A stretch of 64,000 nucleotides of DNA from NCBI RefSeq assembly GCF_026914185.1, contig NC_070558.1, forward strand, positions 6,643,501 to 6,707,500, in the 5' to 3' direction. Below the pieces are notes generated by a model. The model made no database searches. It was given only the letters and a program-made list of their open reading frames with translations, and had not been told where the DNA came from. Below, piece after piece: positions 22,493 through 32,888 of the stretch (positions within the stretch are counted from its first letter, which is position 1; the number at the start of each line of letters is the position of its first letter). Made by a program: the position numbers and the translations under genes. This stretch comes from Puccinia triticina. Its lineage: Eukaryota > Basidiomycota > Pucciniomycetes > Pucciniales > Pucciniaceae.

Positions 22493-24210
22493 CAAGGCTG
22501 AAACGCTGCGCTGCAATACAAAATAAGCAGTCTTTTAGCGCAGCGCAGCGGGGAACCCCTGCGCGGTCAGCCCAAAAAGCGGTAGCGCAGCGCCAGTCCC
22601 GCTGCGCTACCGCTGAAAATAGCGGGGGCCCTCTTTTTCCCCGACCCAAATAGCGGTAGCGCAGCGGACAGTGTGGTATGCTTTATGGTTCAGCCATCTA
22701 GCCCATTTCAAAATTTTCCATTTTCTCATATGTACACTCACAAATCAACCAATACGGCAACACCATTGGATTCTACGGCCAAAACTACACAGGACACCAT
22801 GGACAACACACCTTACGTCCCTCTGGATCAGAAGATACACCCCCTTCAAGACACCATTGGCCAGTTTCACGCACACAAACACCATACTCAGATCATGTAA
22901 TCCGTTACATGAACCACCCTTACCCAGGACCATGTAATCTGTTACATGGTCCACTCTGACACTTGTCTACCCTTTACATATGCTTTACCTCATCAGCTGC
23001 ACTCATTACATTGTCTTATGCAGGCTTATGCAGTCTTATGCAGTCTTATGCAGTCTTATGCAGTCTTATGCAGTCTTATGCAGGCTGCATGCAGACTAGT
23101 GTAATAGGGGCTGCAGTTCATGCAGGTGTCAAGCTAGCAAAAACCCCTCAGTTGACAGCTCAGGCTAGCTAAATTCCCTTGTATGACATCATTTGACAGC
23201 AGGTGACAGACAGGGGCAGTACAGATGATCAGATGACCCAATGACATCATACGTCAATGACATCATAGTCACCTCCATTTTCTCACCAGCTAAATTCCCT
23301 CATCACTACATCATGTGACCTGTCAATCAGGCTAAATTCCCTCATCTAGGCTGTACCACCAGCCAAGATCCCTCATTTGACAGCTCAGGGCAGCTAAAAT
23401 CCCTCATTCCCTGGTTCCCCTGGAGCTAAAATCCCTCACTCTTTTCTACTTAAGGAGGCTTTCCTCCCCCCAGTTGTAATTTCTCTCAGCAAACTACTTG
23501 CACTCAGCTTACCCCATAACAGTACATCAAATTGCTCACTCTACAGTATTAGCCCCCACTATATTGTGATTTTACCCTTATTACATAACAATTACATACA
23601 TACAACAACACTGTTGATCGCTCAATCATCATCAACCCCGGGCTCTGTCAGGGTGTTCCACAACCTCTTTGCGGCAACACACAACTCACTCAGCACCGGT
23701 TACATCACCCATATCCCCTAAGCCACTTGTTCAACGTAGGCTATCTTTTGATACACCTCCACTATCACTACATAAACCTTCCAATCGTAGATTGGGGGGC
23801 TTGTTTTAGTGTCTAATGACCCAGGAAAGGCAGAGGTAACCTGATTCATCCCTTTCCGCACTCAGCAAAAGGTTCTCAGGAACACTTTTGAGCTTCACAA
23901 CGGGGCCGCTCCTTTCAGCGCCGCGCAGCGGCCACCAAAACAGCTGCGCTTTGCGCTGCGCTGCGCTTTTTAGGCTGCCAGCGGGGGAGCGCTACGCGGC
24001 CAGGTCAAAAAGAGGTAGCGCAGCAATGGTTCCCCTGCGCTACCGCTGAAAGTAGCGGGTTCCTGCTTCTTGCCAGACCCAAAAAGCGGTAGCGCAGCGG
24101 GCGGGGCCGCTACTTTCAGCGCAGCGGGCTGGGCCGCTACTTTCAGCGCAGCGCAGCAGCCACCAAAACCGCTGCGCTGCGCTTTTTGAAGTGCAGCGCT
24201 TTCACCCTTG
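22493..24210. mobile_element. hAT-like element with GCGCAGCG subterminal repeats
   Basis: CAAGGCTGAAACGCTGC and GCAGCGCTTTCACCCTTG are inverted ends. The satellite breaks at ..GATAT and resumes at GTGATAT, a duplication of about 7-8 bp. Both subterminal zones (22493-22670, 23900-24205) are dense in GCGGTAGCGCAGCG and its complement. The middle (about 22680-23870) is LTR-like, with TATA-like CTACTTAAGGAGG near 23450, and may be a further insertion. No transposase frame was seen. Confidence 0.6.
23027..23085 (+). repeat. 10-bp tandem repeat TCTTATGCAG, about six copies
   Basis: Perfect or near-perfect copies of TCTTATGCAG are visible directly in the sequence. It lies in the LTR-like interior of the element at 22493-24210. 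Confidence 0.9.
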
Positions 24211-25395
24211 GTGATATTTGGGAACTGATCAGACTGTAGCTGCTACATTTGGGGGCTTTGTGGTTGGTAAAGGTACATAATGAAACTTTGGGGGCTTGTA
24301 AACATTTTGGTAACCATATAGTAGAAGTATTCTCACACTGGGATGAGATATAGTGGCAGAAACACCAAGAAACTACCAAAGTAGTGATATTTGGGAACTG
24401 ATCGCACTGTAGCTGCTACATTTGGGGGTTTTGTTGTCATTAAAGGTACATAATGAATCATTGGGGGCCTGTTAACATTTTGGTAACCATATGGCAGAAG
24501 GATTCCCACTCTGGGATGAGATATAGTGGCAGAAACACCAAGAAACTACCAAAGTAGTCATATTCTGGAACTGATCAGACTGTAGCTTCTACATTTGGGG
24601 GTTTTGTGGTCATTAAAGGTACATAATGAATCATTGGGGGCCTGTTAACATTTTGGTAACCATATGGCAGAAGGATTCCCACACTGGGATGAGATATAGT
24701 GGTACAAACACCAAGAAACTACCAAAGTAGTGATATTTGGGAACTGATCAGATTGTAGCTGCTGCATAATGGATGTGACCCCAAACACAATATTTCTGGG
24801 TTTTATATGCAGAAGAATTGTCTGATGAAAATTTTATGTGGAAATATTCCTCATTAATCTGTGGTTGATAACAAAAGCAGATAAAAAAAGAACCTGACAA
24901 AAATATGCTAAACCATGGTAAACTAATTTCAAAAAGGCCTTCTATGCATGTAGCACTTCAAGTATGATGTGCAATATCTTCGGGGAGTTCAACCAAACAA
25001 ATTAACAATGTTTGCAGGATGGTATCATGAGAGAGGTCAGGTGTCAATGTTTTTCCATTTTTGAAAAAAAAGTAGATTTGGAGACTTCTGATAAGATCAA
25101 TTTTTGAAGTAAAAAAAAAGAAAAAAAAAACTTTGAGACCCCTCAGCCACCCTGGATTAATCCTAAAACTTGCAATGTCTTTTTTTTCATGAAGAATTGA
25201 ATGGTGTATGTAGAAATTTATGAATGTTTTCAGGCAAAAAAAAAAAAAAAGGATTCCTGTGGCTTGAAGCTAACACAGGGGGAAGGAGAGAGATTATAGA
25301 AGAGTATTAAGGAGACATGGAACACAGACAAAGGTATCAAGAGGAATAAAAAAAAATGATCAATATAAATTGATCAATATAAGCTATATTGATCC

Positions 25396-26048
25396 AAGTT
25401 TATTAAATCCACAGAATCATGGAAGGCAAGATCATGGGTTTTGCCTATGTTCATTAGCAAAAGACATATTACAGGTTGAAAATAATCCCCAAATACCCCG
25501 GGGGGCACCTCGGATTGACCCTCCAGCTTGTGCTGCAGCAACAAGCAAAAGTGGGCCGGTCAAATTGGATTTCAAGGAGGGCCTAATCAATTGATTAGGG
25601 CAGCTCCAGGGAGGGGGTAGGACGGAACCGGATCCCCTGGGGAGAAACACACCTCCCCCTCCCCTCTTAAATAGACGCCGGGTTGCCACCCAACTCTTGT
25701 CAGACGTGTTGCAAACGCCCCCACCCAAGCCTTGTTGTCAACTACAATGGTCTTGTTGCACGCAACCTATCCAGATCAAACTCGGCCATATTTGGACCCT
25801 TCCCCCTCGCCTCGTCTTCCTACATATTCCCCTGAATTGCACCCTATTGCGCCCTGACCGGAAACTTTATTTTCATAGGTCGCGAATCGCGATAGTTGCA
25901 AAGACATCACAACCCAGCTAGCCCTTTGCCTCGTTGTCATCTTCAACACTCTCTGCCCATCGACCTCAACATCAGGTAAGACCAGCCCTAATGGTCAACA
26001 AGCAGCACTTCCTCAGCAGCACGAGCACGTGCACGAGCACGAGCAGCA
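25396..26048 (+). promoter_or_regulatory. Upstream region of the MTR4-like gene
   Basis: Sequence before the helicase ATG is C/T-rich with short ORFs only. There is a palindrome CTAATCAATTGATTAG at about 25583-25598. Transcription start elements cannot be assigned. Confidence 0.35.
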
Positions 26049-27974
26049 ATGGAACCAACCCAGGAGAAGACTAACAGCAAGAAACGGCTGCAACCAACAA
26101 CCATTCCGACCCAGCCGACCAGCTCATCTCCGAAACGGACGCGGGTCAGCTCACCATCAGATCAGATGCAGTCCGAAGACCGCACCAAGATCCCAAGCCA
26201 ACAGCCAGTGCTAGTAGCGGACGAATTCCAGACAGACGCTGCCCGACAGATCGATGCCAGTAGCGGACTCCTGCCCGAGCAGTCGGGCTCAGGAGAAGAG
26301 AAGCCCCAACAACTCACCCTCTCCCACCAAGTTCGTCACCAAGTAGCCCTCCCACCCAACTACAACTACATCCCTATCTCAGCCCATCGCCCCCCAAGTA
26401 AACCAGCTAGGACATATCCCTTCACACTCGACCCTTTCCAACAAGTCTCGACCACTTCAATCCAACGTAACGAGAGCGTACTCGTCTCAGCCCATACTAG
26501 CGCTGGGAAGACCGTTGTTGCCGAGTATGCTATCGCTCAATGTCTCGAAAACAAACAGAGAGTCATCTACACTTCTCCTATCAAGGTCCGCCATCTTTCT
26601 TCCCTCTTAATCATTTTCTCCCATTGCTTGAAATTCATCTTGTTTTGTAGGCTCTTAGTAATCAAAAGTATCGAGAATTGATGGCCGAGTTTGGGGACGT
26701 GGGTTTGATGACCGGGGACGTGACAATCAACCCAAGTGCATCATGTCTAGTCATGACAACAGAGGTCAGCACAAAGCGCACCCTCAGACGAACCAAATAA
26801 GCTAGAAAAAATGCACCGGTTTATCCTGATTATTGCGTCCTTCTGTTACTCATCCAAAACAGATTTTACGGTCGATGTTGTATCGTGGCTCAGAAGTAAT
26901 GAGAGAAGTGGCTTGGGTCATCTTTGACGAAATTCATTATATGCGCGATAAGGGTAATCAGCCATCCCTCTTCTCGTTCAACTTGGGCCAAATCATGCCC
27001 CAAAGATCACTCTTCTCTCCACCGGCATTCAAGAAAGTTAATCTATGTTCGGGGTTTTTTATGTCATATCAGAAAGAGGAGTCGTTTGGGAGGAGACCAT
27101 CATTCTATTGCCCCACTCGGTTCGATATGTATTTCTATCGGCAACAATACCTAACGCGATGCAGTTTGCCGAATGGATTTGCCATACCCACGATCAACCT
27201 TGTCATGTGGTTTACACCAATTTCCGACCAACCCCACTACAGCACTATTTATTCCCATCTGGCGGCGACGGAATCCATTTGGTCGTCGACGAGAAGGGCG
27301 TATTTCGAGAGGATAACTTCTTAAAAGCAATGGGATCCTTGAATGATTCGAGAGGCGAAGATCCTGCGAGCTCGATGTCCGGTCGAAACAAGCAGGGCAA
27401 GACTAAGAAAGGCGGTAACTCGACCAAAGGCCCCTCCGATATTTACAAGATCATCAAGATGATCATGGTCAAGAACTATAATCCGGTCATCGTCTTCGCA
27501 TTTTCGAAGAGAGAGTGTGAGGCACTAGCAATCCAGATGTCCAAGTTAGAATTCAACTCCGAAGAAGAGAAGGAAACCGTCGACACGGTTTTCAAGAACG
27601 CGATCTCCAACTTGTCTGAAGACGATCAAGGCTTGCCACAGATCAACCACATCTTGCCACTTTTGAAACGGGGGATTGGAATCCATCACGGTGGTCTACT
27701 GCCGATCCTCAAGGAGGTCATCGAGATCTTGTTCCAAGAAGGGCTGATTAAAGTCTTATTTGCCACGGAAACCTTCTCGATCGGCTTAAACATGCCCGCC
27801 AAGACCGTTGTCTTCACTACCGTCCGTAAGTTTGATGGGAAAGACTTCAGGAGTTTGAGCTCGGGTGAATACATCCAAATGTCTGGCCGAGCTGGTCGTC
27901 GAGGGTCTCAGTTTTTTCATTCTTTATCATTCCTGTCACATGCAATACTGTTCTCTGTAATTTTCTCTCCTTAG
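26049..27974 (+). pseudogene. MTR4-type Ski2-like RNA helicase, truncated after motif VI
   Basis: Exons 26049-26585, 26651-26764, 26863-26953 and 27073 onward splice in phase. The product matches MTR4, the exosome-associated TRAMP helicase: [12 protein letters not shown], Walker [30 protein letters not shown] box ([12 protein letters not shown]), [44 protein letters not shown] and [10 protein letters not shown]. Similarity stops right after RAGRRG at about 27904. The expected winged-helix, arch/KOW and C-terminal helical domains (roughly half of a normal protein of about 1,000 aa) are not in the following sequence or anywhere downstream in the window. The frame runs on to a stop at 27974. Two donors are GTCCGC and GTCAGC, so GTCTCA at 27905 could also have been a donor. 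The copy lies inside the 18.8-kb composite element. A full-length MTR4 is expected elsewhere, since the gene is essential in yeast. Confidence 0.85.
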
Positions 27975-28479
27975 TTTGAGAAATAGTAAAGATTCTGAGA
28001 AATTTGCGCAAAATTGGAAAATTTTCACACTTTTCATATTTTTCAATTTCATTTTTTTTCTGTCATAATCATTCTTGGGAACTTACTTTCCACCCCTGTA
28101 GCCAAATCCATGAATTCAGGTCTGTTGCCTGAGCTTCTGTAATGAAAAATGCAGTGCCAAAAAGATTAGATGACCCACTGTACATGAAATCCTGCTACCA
28201 ACCAATCAAGTCCACCAAAAACTGATTGGGTGTCAAAAGAGTTTACATTATGACCTTATGTCCCTTGCCATATATCAATGACAAACATGCATTAATCATC
28301 AACACTTGCATAAAATTAATCAAACATTGCCCTTCCTATCACCTTTGTCTGTCCCCCAACTCAAATTTTCCTCCAAAAGAATAGCTTGGTCTTAGTGTTA
28401 AAATCCCTGCAGCGGCGGAGCCGCCTTGGCCTCTAGTCAATATGCAACATCGCAAATTCATCCATCTTGGTAGTGTATG
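27975..28479. other. Interval without a supported gene
   Basis: AT-rich sequence follows the helicase break. At about 28441-28475 a segment (GCAAATTCATCCATCTTGGT) is the inverse of 17541-17570, showing both are inner ends of the composite element's arms. Confidence 0.6.
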
Positions 28480-28575
28480 TGTATACTTGCTCACCAAGAC
28501 AAATCCCCTCTTGGCAGCAGGTATACTGACACCAGCTCACCAGGCCCAAGAGGGATCCCTCTTGGCAAGCAGGCA
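28480..28575. repeat. Right-arm remnant of the CCAAGAGGGAT hairpin array
   Basis: Two degraded hairpin units (CACCAAGACAAATCCCCTCTTGG and GCCCAAGAGGGATCCC..). They match the array at 16639-16965 and lie 130 bp inside the right terminus of the composite. Confidence 0.75.
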
Positions 28576-29013
28576 CATATCTACAAATATAAAAAACTTG
28601 GTGGGTCCCGGCGGTACCCACCAGAAATACCCGGGTGCCAACTACGGGTACAGGTATCTGTTTTGGGCCAAAAAAGCAGGTGGTAAACGGGTACCAATTG
28701 CCATCTCTACACACCTCTGTTGAGGTTTTGTCCTCTGTGGAATTTTCTGCCTCCTCTCCCATCTTCTTCTCTGATCCTTTTACCCATGATCAAAATTGTC
28801 AAACACTCATTAATCCCCTCAAATAGTTTTGTCTCTTGGTCTTGGTCATGATATTATCTTACTAATCTTGTAGAATTTGATCCCTGATTAGAATAGTCTG
28901 TGTCTTTCCTAGTCTATTGGCTTATATTGTTGTGTGTGCGTTCTTTTCTGGTGACAGATGTTTTACCCTGTGAAATTTCTCTCAGAAGTTCTATATTCTT
29001 CCTTTTATTTTTT

Positions 29014-29711
29014 CGGATTTACTTTGCACATGGAGGGAAACTTGTTGCACACGGGAATTTCCGTTGACTCAATGTCACGTGACATTGGGCCCCCTCTGTG
29101 TGCGCCACCAGTTCCCCCCAAAAATCTTTCCGCACACGGGGGTAACAGGTGGCCAGGTTGAGACACACCGGCCATCCGCAGGAAACAATCCCCTTGATGA
29201 CCAGCACAGACCGGTCATCAAGAGGCTACATCCCTCTTGATGACAGGTCTATTCCGGTCATCGAGAGGTATGTGTCCTCTCAATGACCGGTCTATTCCGA
29301 TCCACAAGAGGAATGTAGCCTCTTGATGACTGGTCTGTGCTGGTCATTGAGAGGAATGTATCCTCTTGATGACCGTTCTGTACCAATCATCAAGGGGGAT
29401 GTGTCCTCTTGATGACCAGAATGCGGGTCATTAAGAGAGATTTATCCTCTTGATGACCGGAATAGACCGGTCATTGAGAGGGATGTAGCCTCTTGATGAC
29501 CAGTCTGTGTCGGTCATCAAGGGTATTGTTTCCTCTGGGTGACCGGAGTTTCTCAACCCGGCCACCTGTTACTGCATGGCACCCCCGTGTGTGGATAGTT
29601 TTTTTTTGGGGGGGGCTTATGGCGCGCATTGAGGGGGGGCCAACATCACGTGACGTTGAGTCAACAGAAATTCCTGTGTGCAAGTTTCTCTCCATGTGCA
29701 AAGTAATTCCG
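29014..29711. mobile_element. CGGAT-family non-autonomous element with hairpin array, TSD TATTTTTT
   Basis: Ends CGGATTTACTTTGCACATGG and CCATGTGCAAAGTAATTCCG are inverted. Similarity continues for about 130 bp with indels (TTGACTCAATGTCACGTGAC region). TATTTTTT is duplicated at 29006-29013 and 29712-29719. The centre (about 29185-29550) is about eight hairpins of the form CTTGATGACCGGTCTGTGC with its complement. No coding sequence. Confidence 0.75.
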
Positions 29712-31636
29712 TATTTTTTACATATTCAATATTTCTTCACCTACAGGTTGATCTCTTGTACTTGGCCTATATAAAATAGCCTAGCATCTAGAAATCAAAC
29801 TTATAATTGGTTCTTCTCTCATTTCACCACACCATCCCTTGAACCAAATGAGCACATCATCCTCCCTGCCTCTTCTTGAGCATTATCATAGAGCTCATCT
29901 CAGTGTGTTGTGTGCCCAAGTGTCAGCCTTAGAGTCAACTCAGCTGACCTAAAGTCTGCCTCTTTCTACTTTTTACATAAGAATTACTTCATATCTTTTC
30001 CATCTTAAGAGATAACTTTGTTTTGACTTTATTGAGTTGTAGCGCACCTGCGCAGTTGTGACGTGTCAGCGCTGTGGTAACCCTGTTCCCACTCATATCA
30101 CCATTCTCATATCATACATATCCCTCACATATCCATCATTATTATTCCAGATTCAGATTCTACACCTCATTTTACCCCTAGTCACTCACTCATACCACCC
30201 TGAAATTCCCTTTGGATCAGAAGTTATTAGCATATACAGTTTCATTGGTATTTTCCTGCTTCTTACATTTCATCTACATTACATATTCCAGTCATCATCA
30301 CCATAGCTACATATATTACATCTCATAGTGCTCATCATTACTTCACTTCATCATTACATTACATAGTGCTCATCATTACTTCACTTCATCATTACATTTC
30401 ATCATTGCTCATCTTCAGACCTTGTTACATTGTGCTCATCATGATTTCCCCTTTTTGTATTTCCTCACATATATACTCCCCTCTAGATGTTGTATCCCCA
30501 GGCATGCACATGCACTTTCTACCCCATACACCCTGTATGACCTTTTCACCACACCATTAGATACACCTTCATCAGTACACATTTCACCACACCATTAGAT
30601 AACATTGCCATTCACACATCTTATACACTTTCACACATACCAGAAATATATCCCCCTGCATATATCATTCACATTTGCACACCACCTTTCATCTTTTTCC
30701 CCACTACTCCTCCTCTCCTCCTCATACCCTACAGGTACAAGTAGTCCGCTCATAGTATTAGTCAGTCTAAGATCATAGTAGAAAAGCCACACCTTTCTTC
30801 TTTTTTCTTAGTGTTACACTCATCCCCAGCAGTATTAGTCAGGAAGGCAGCTCTTATATCAGCATCCTTGACATAGCTTACATTAGTACTAGTGTAGTTA
30901 TACATTTCCCTTCCCAGCTCTATTCTCCCATTTGAGTAGTTCCACAGCGCTACCAGACGCGCCAAACCACATGTACATATGTAAATTACATAAGCAAACT
31001 GTGAAAATTTTTGTAGTCAGGATCCCCCTTGCCTGAGGAGGATCTACAGACTTGAGCACACCAGAACCACACCCCAGATAACCCCAGGATCACCACCAAA
31101 GAGATTACCACGCTCCCAGTATACCTACCGTCACAGGCACCTAGGAAATTGACAGTAAGTAATCTCTTTCACTGAACCTTGTTTATATCAGAGGTAAAAC
31201 TCTGTGTCTGCTTGATCTGCTCTTCTTTGCTGGCCTTTGCCTTATTCTTTGATCACAGGGCTGTCCCTGCTTAACATCATTCTTTTTCTGTGGTTTTTGC
31301 AAGAAACAAACCACATAGGTTTTCCTTCAAAGAACCTTGACTATCCAGAAGGAAGCCAAAAAATTGTGGCTGGATTAAACTTGTCTAATCCAGAAGCCCT
31401 CCACGTTTCTTTGGTGAGAGGAGGCTGTAGCACCCTCTAGCACAGCTTGGCAGCACTCTTCTGAAGAGGTAGCATTGCCAGTGGACGTGCATTCCCACCA
31501 GAATAACCTTGAATATCTGCTTATCTTGAATCTGCTCAGTTTCTCTCTCCCTTTCTCTCTATCTCTCATATTTGTATTTTCTTTATCCAAAGAAATCCAA
31601 ATATTCCCCTCTTCTTTCTTGTGTCCTGCTGTCACT
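29712..31636. other. Interval without a supported gene
   Basis: Short ORFs only. TTTGGATCAGAAGTTATTA near 30217 resembles TGGATCAGAAGATACAC at 22830 and 35039. All three sit in C/T-rich blocks that look like related LTR fragments, but no ends, primer site or duplication could be fixed. Simple repeats of CATCATTACTTCACTT occur at 30327-30400. Confidence 0.45.
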
Positions 31637-31639
31637 ATA

Positions 31640-32826
31640 CACTGCAAGAAAAACTCTAGAAACTGCTTGCAGTTGAGATGCAAGATCTCAAGGCAAGCTG
31701 TGCCTCATGCAAGAATCATGCACTGGTTGATTCAATTTCCATGCACATTGCATAATTTATGCAAGAGTGATTCTAAGGTACAAAAAACTGAGTACAGGAT
31801 CCAAAATACTGAGTTGGTACCTGTGCAAATTTCCCTTTCATGTGAAAATTCCCCTTTCATGTGAAAATTCCCCTTTCATGTGAAAATTCCCTTTTCATGT
31901 GAAAATTCCCCTTTAATGAGCACATACCCCTTTCATGTGCACATACCCCTTTCATGTGCACATACCCCTTTCATGTGCACATACCCCTTTCATGTGCACA
32001 TACCCCTTTCATGTGCACATATCCCTTTTGTATGTATTCACCCCTTTCATAATGTGTACATAACCCTTTATGTGCACATACCCCTTTCATGTGCGTGTAT
32101 CCCTTTCATGTGTAAGTATCCCTTTCATGTGCATGTATCCCTTTCATGTGTGTGCATCTCCTTCATGTGTGTGTATCCCTTTCATGTGAATGTCTATTCC
32201 CTTTCACAATGTGTACATACCCCTTTCATCATGCTTTCATGACCCTTTCATGTTTACATTTCCCCTTTGAGTTTTTTACATCCTTTTCAACCCTTTCATC
32301 ATTCAGGTTTACATACCCCTTTGATGTTTACATATCCCTTTCATGTGCAAATACCCCTTACTGCACATACCCCTTTCATGCATACATACCCCTTTCACAA
32401 TTACATACCCCTTTCATGCATTCATACCCCTTTCATCATGTGTATGTATCCCTTCTATGTGTTAATACACCTTTTCACATTCCCCTTTCATGTGTACATG
32501 TTCCTCTCATATGTACATATCCCTTTCATGTGTACATACCCTTTTTATGTTATTCTGGCTGGATTCAATGGTACATGGAGTGTTTTCTAAAAGCAAATAA
32601 AAGGTTGCTCAGGGGGATGCTCATTTGCAAGGTTGAACATTTGTCTCAGCCTACTGCATGAGCACTACAGCATGTAATTAAGCATTGAGATGCCGGGCCC
32701 AAACAAGGTACACACTGAAGGTGCACCAGCATGGAATTTGGGTGCTTGACTCCAGCTTGAGCTGAGGCTTGATTCAAGCTTGCTGCATCTCAACTGCAAG
32801 CAGTTTCTAGAGTTTTTCTTGCAGTG
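31640..32826 (+). mobile_element. Non-autonomous CACTA-like element, copy 2, TSD ATA
   Basis: CACTGCAAGAAAAACTCTAG and its complement ending TTTTTCTTGCAGTG are well-preserved inverted ends. ATA is duplicated at 31637-31639 and 32827-32829. The interior repeats CCCCTTTCATGTGCACATA about 30 times. Relative to copy 1 it is inverted, and its arms match copy 1's opposite arms for at least 80 bp. It has no transposase and presumably relies on an element elsewhere. Confidence 0.85.
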
Positions 32827-32888
32827 ATAGAGACTCAGGCTCACACCAAGTCCAAATTTCAACATCATCTTTTTGACCTATTGAAATA

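Larger units (their letters stand above)
18361..24775. repeat. Satellite of about 175 bp, inverted about its centre
   Basis: The unit contains GTCTGATCAGTTCCCAAATA, TTTCTTGGTGTTTCTGCCAC, ATCCCAGCGTGGGAATCC and ACCACAAAACCCCCAAATG. Units are plus-oriented at 18361-19653 and 20737-21290, and reversed from about 21285 to 24775. Interruptions are at 19654-20736, 21922-22252 and 22493-24210. Variation between units is moderate, so the array is not freshly amplified. Confidence 0.85.
17571..25395. mobile_element. Giant inverted-repeat satellite element, about 7.8 kb
   Basis: Long near-identical inverted arms run from about 17660-18380 and 24750-25350; for example ATTCCTCTTGATACCTTTGT on the left is mirrored on the right. 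The outer edge is TATATTGATC repeats, expanded to several copies at the left. Between the arms lies a satellite of about 175 bp, in plus orientation to about 21290 and in minus orientation from there to 24775, so the element is an almost complete palindrome. It has no transposase. Three later insertions break the satellite, and a MITE breaks the left arm only. Target duplication and exact ends are unresolved. Confidence 0.7.
9885..28709. mobile_element. Composite hAT-type element, 18.8 kb, TIR TAGAGATGGC, TSD CACACCTC
   Basis: The left end TAGAGATGGCAAAAAGGTAC and right end AATTGCCATCTCTA are inverted. Both are followed inward by the same GGGTACCC/CACCCGC-rich module and by arrays of one hairpin (CCAAGAGGGATTCCTCTTGG) on both arms (10640-10690, 16639-16965, 28480-28575). 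CACACCTC stands directly outside both ends (9877-9884 and 28710-28717), a perfect 8-bp target duplication as expected for hAT. The same TIR with its own 8-bp duplication bounds 36907-37767. Everything between, including the helicase fragment, was therefore either in the element when it moved or inserted later. Confidence 0.7.

Noticed and set aside
29020..29705. TA-duplication (mariner) reading of the 29-kb element
   Set aside because: The inverted ends extend further out to CGGA.. and are flanked by a perfect 8-bp TATTTTTT duplication.
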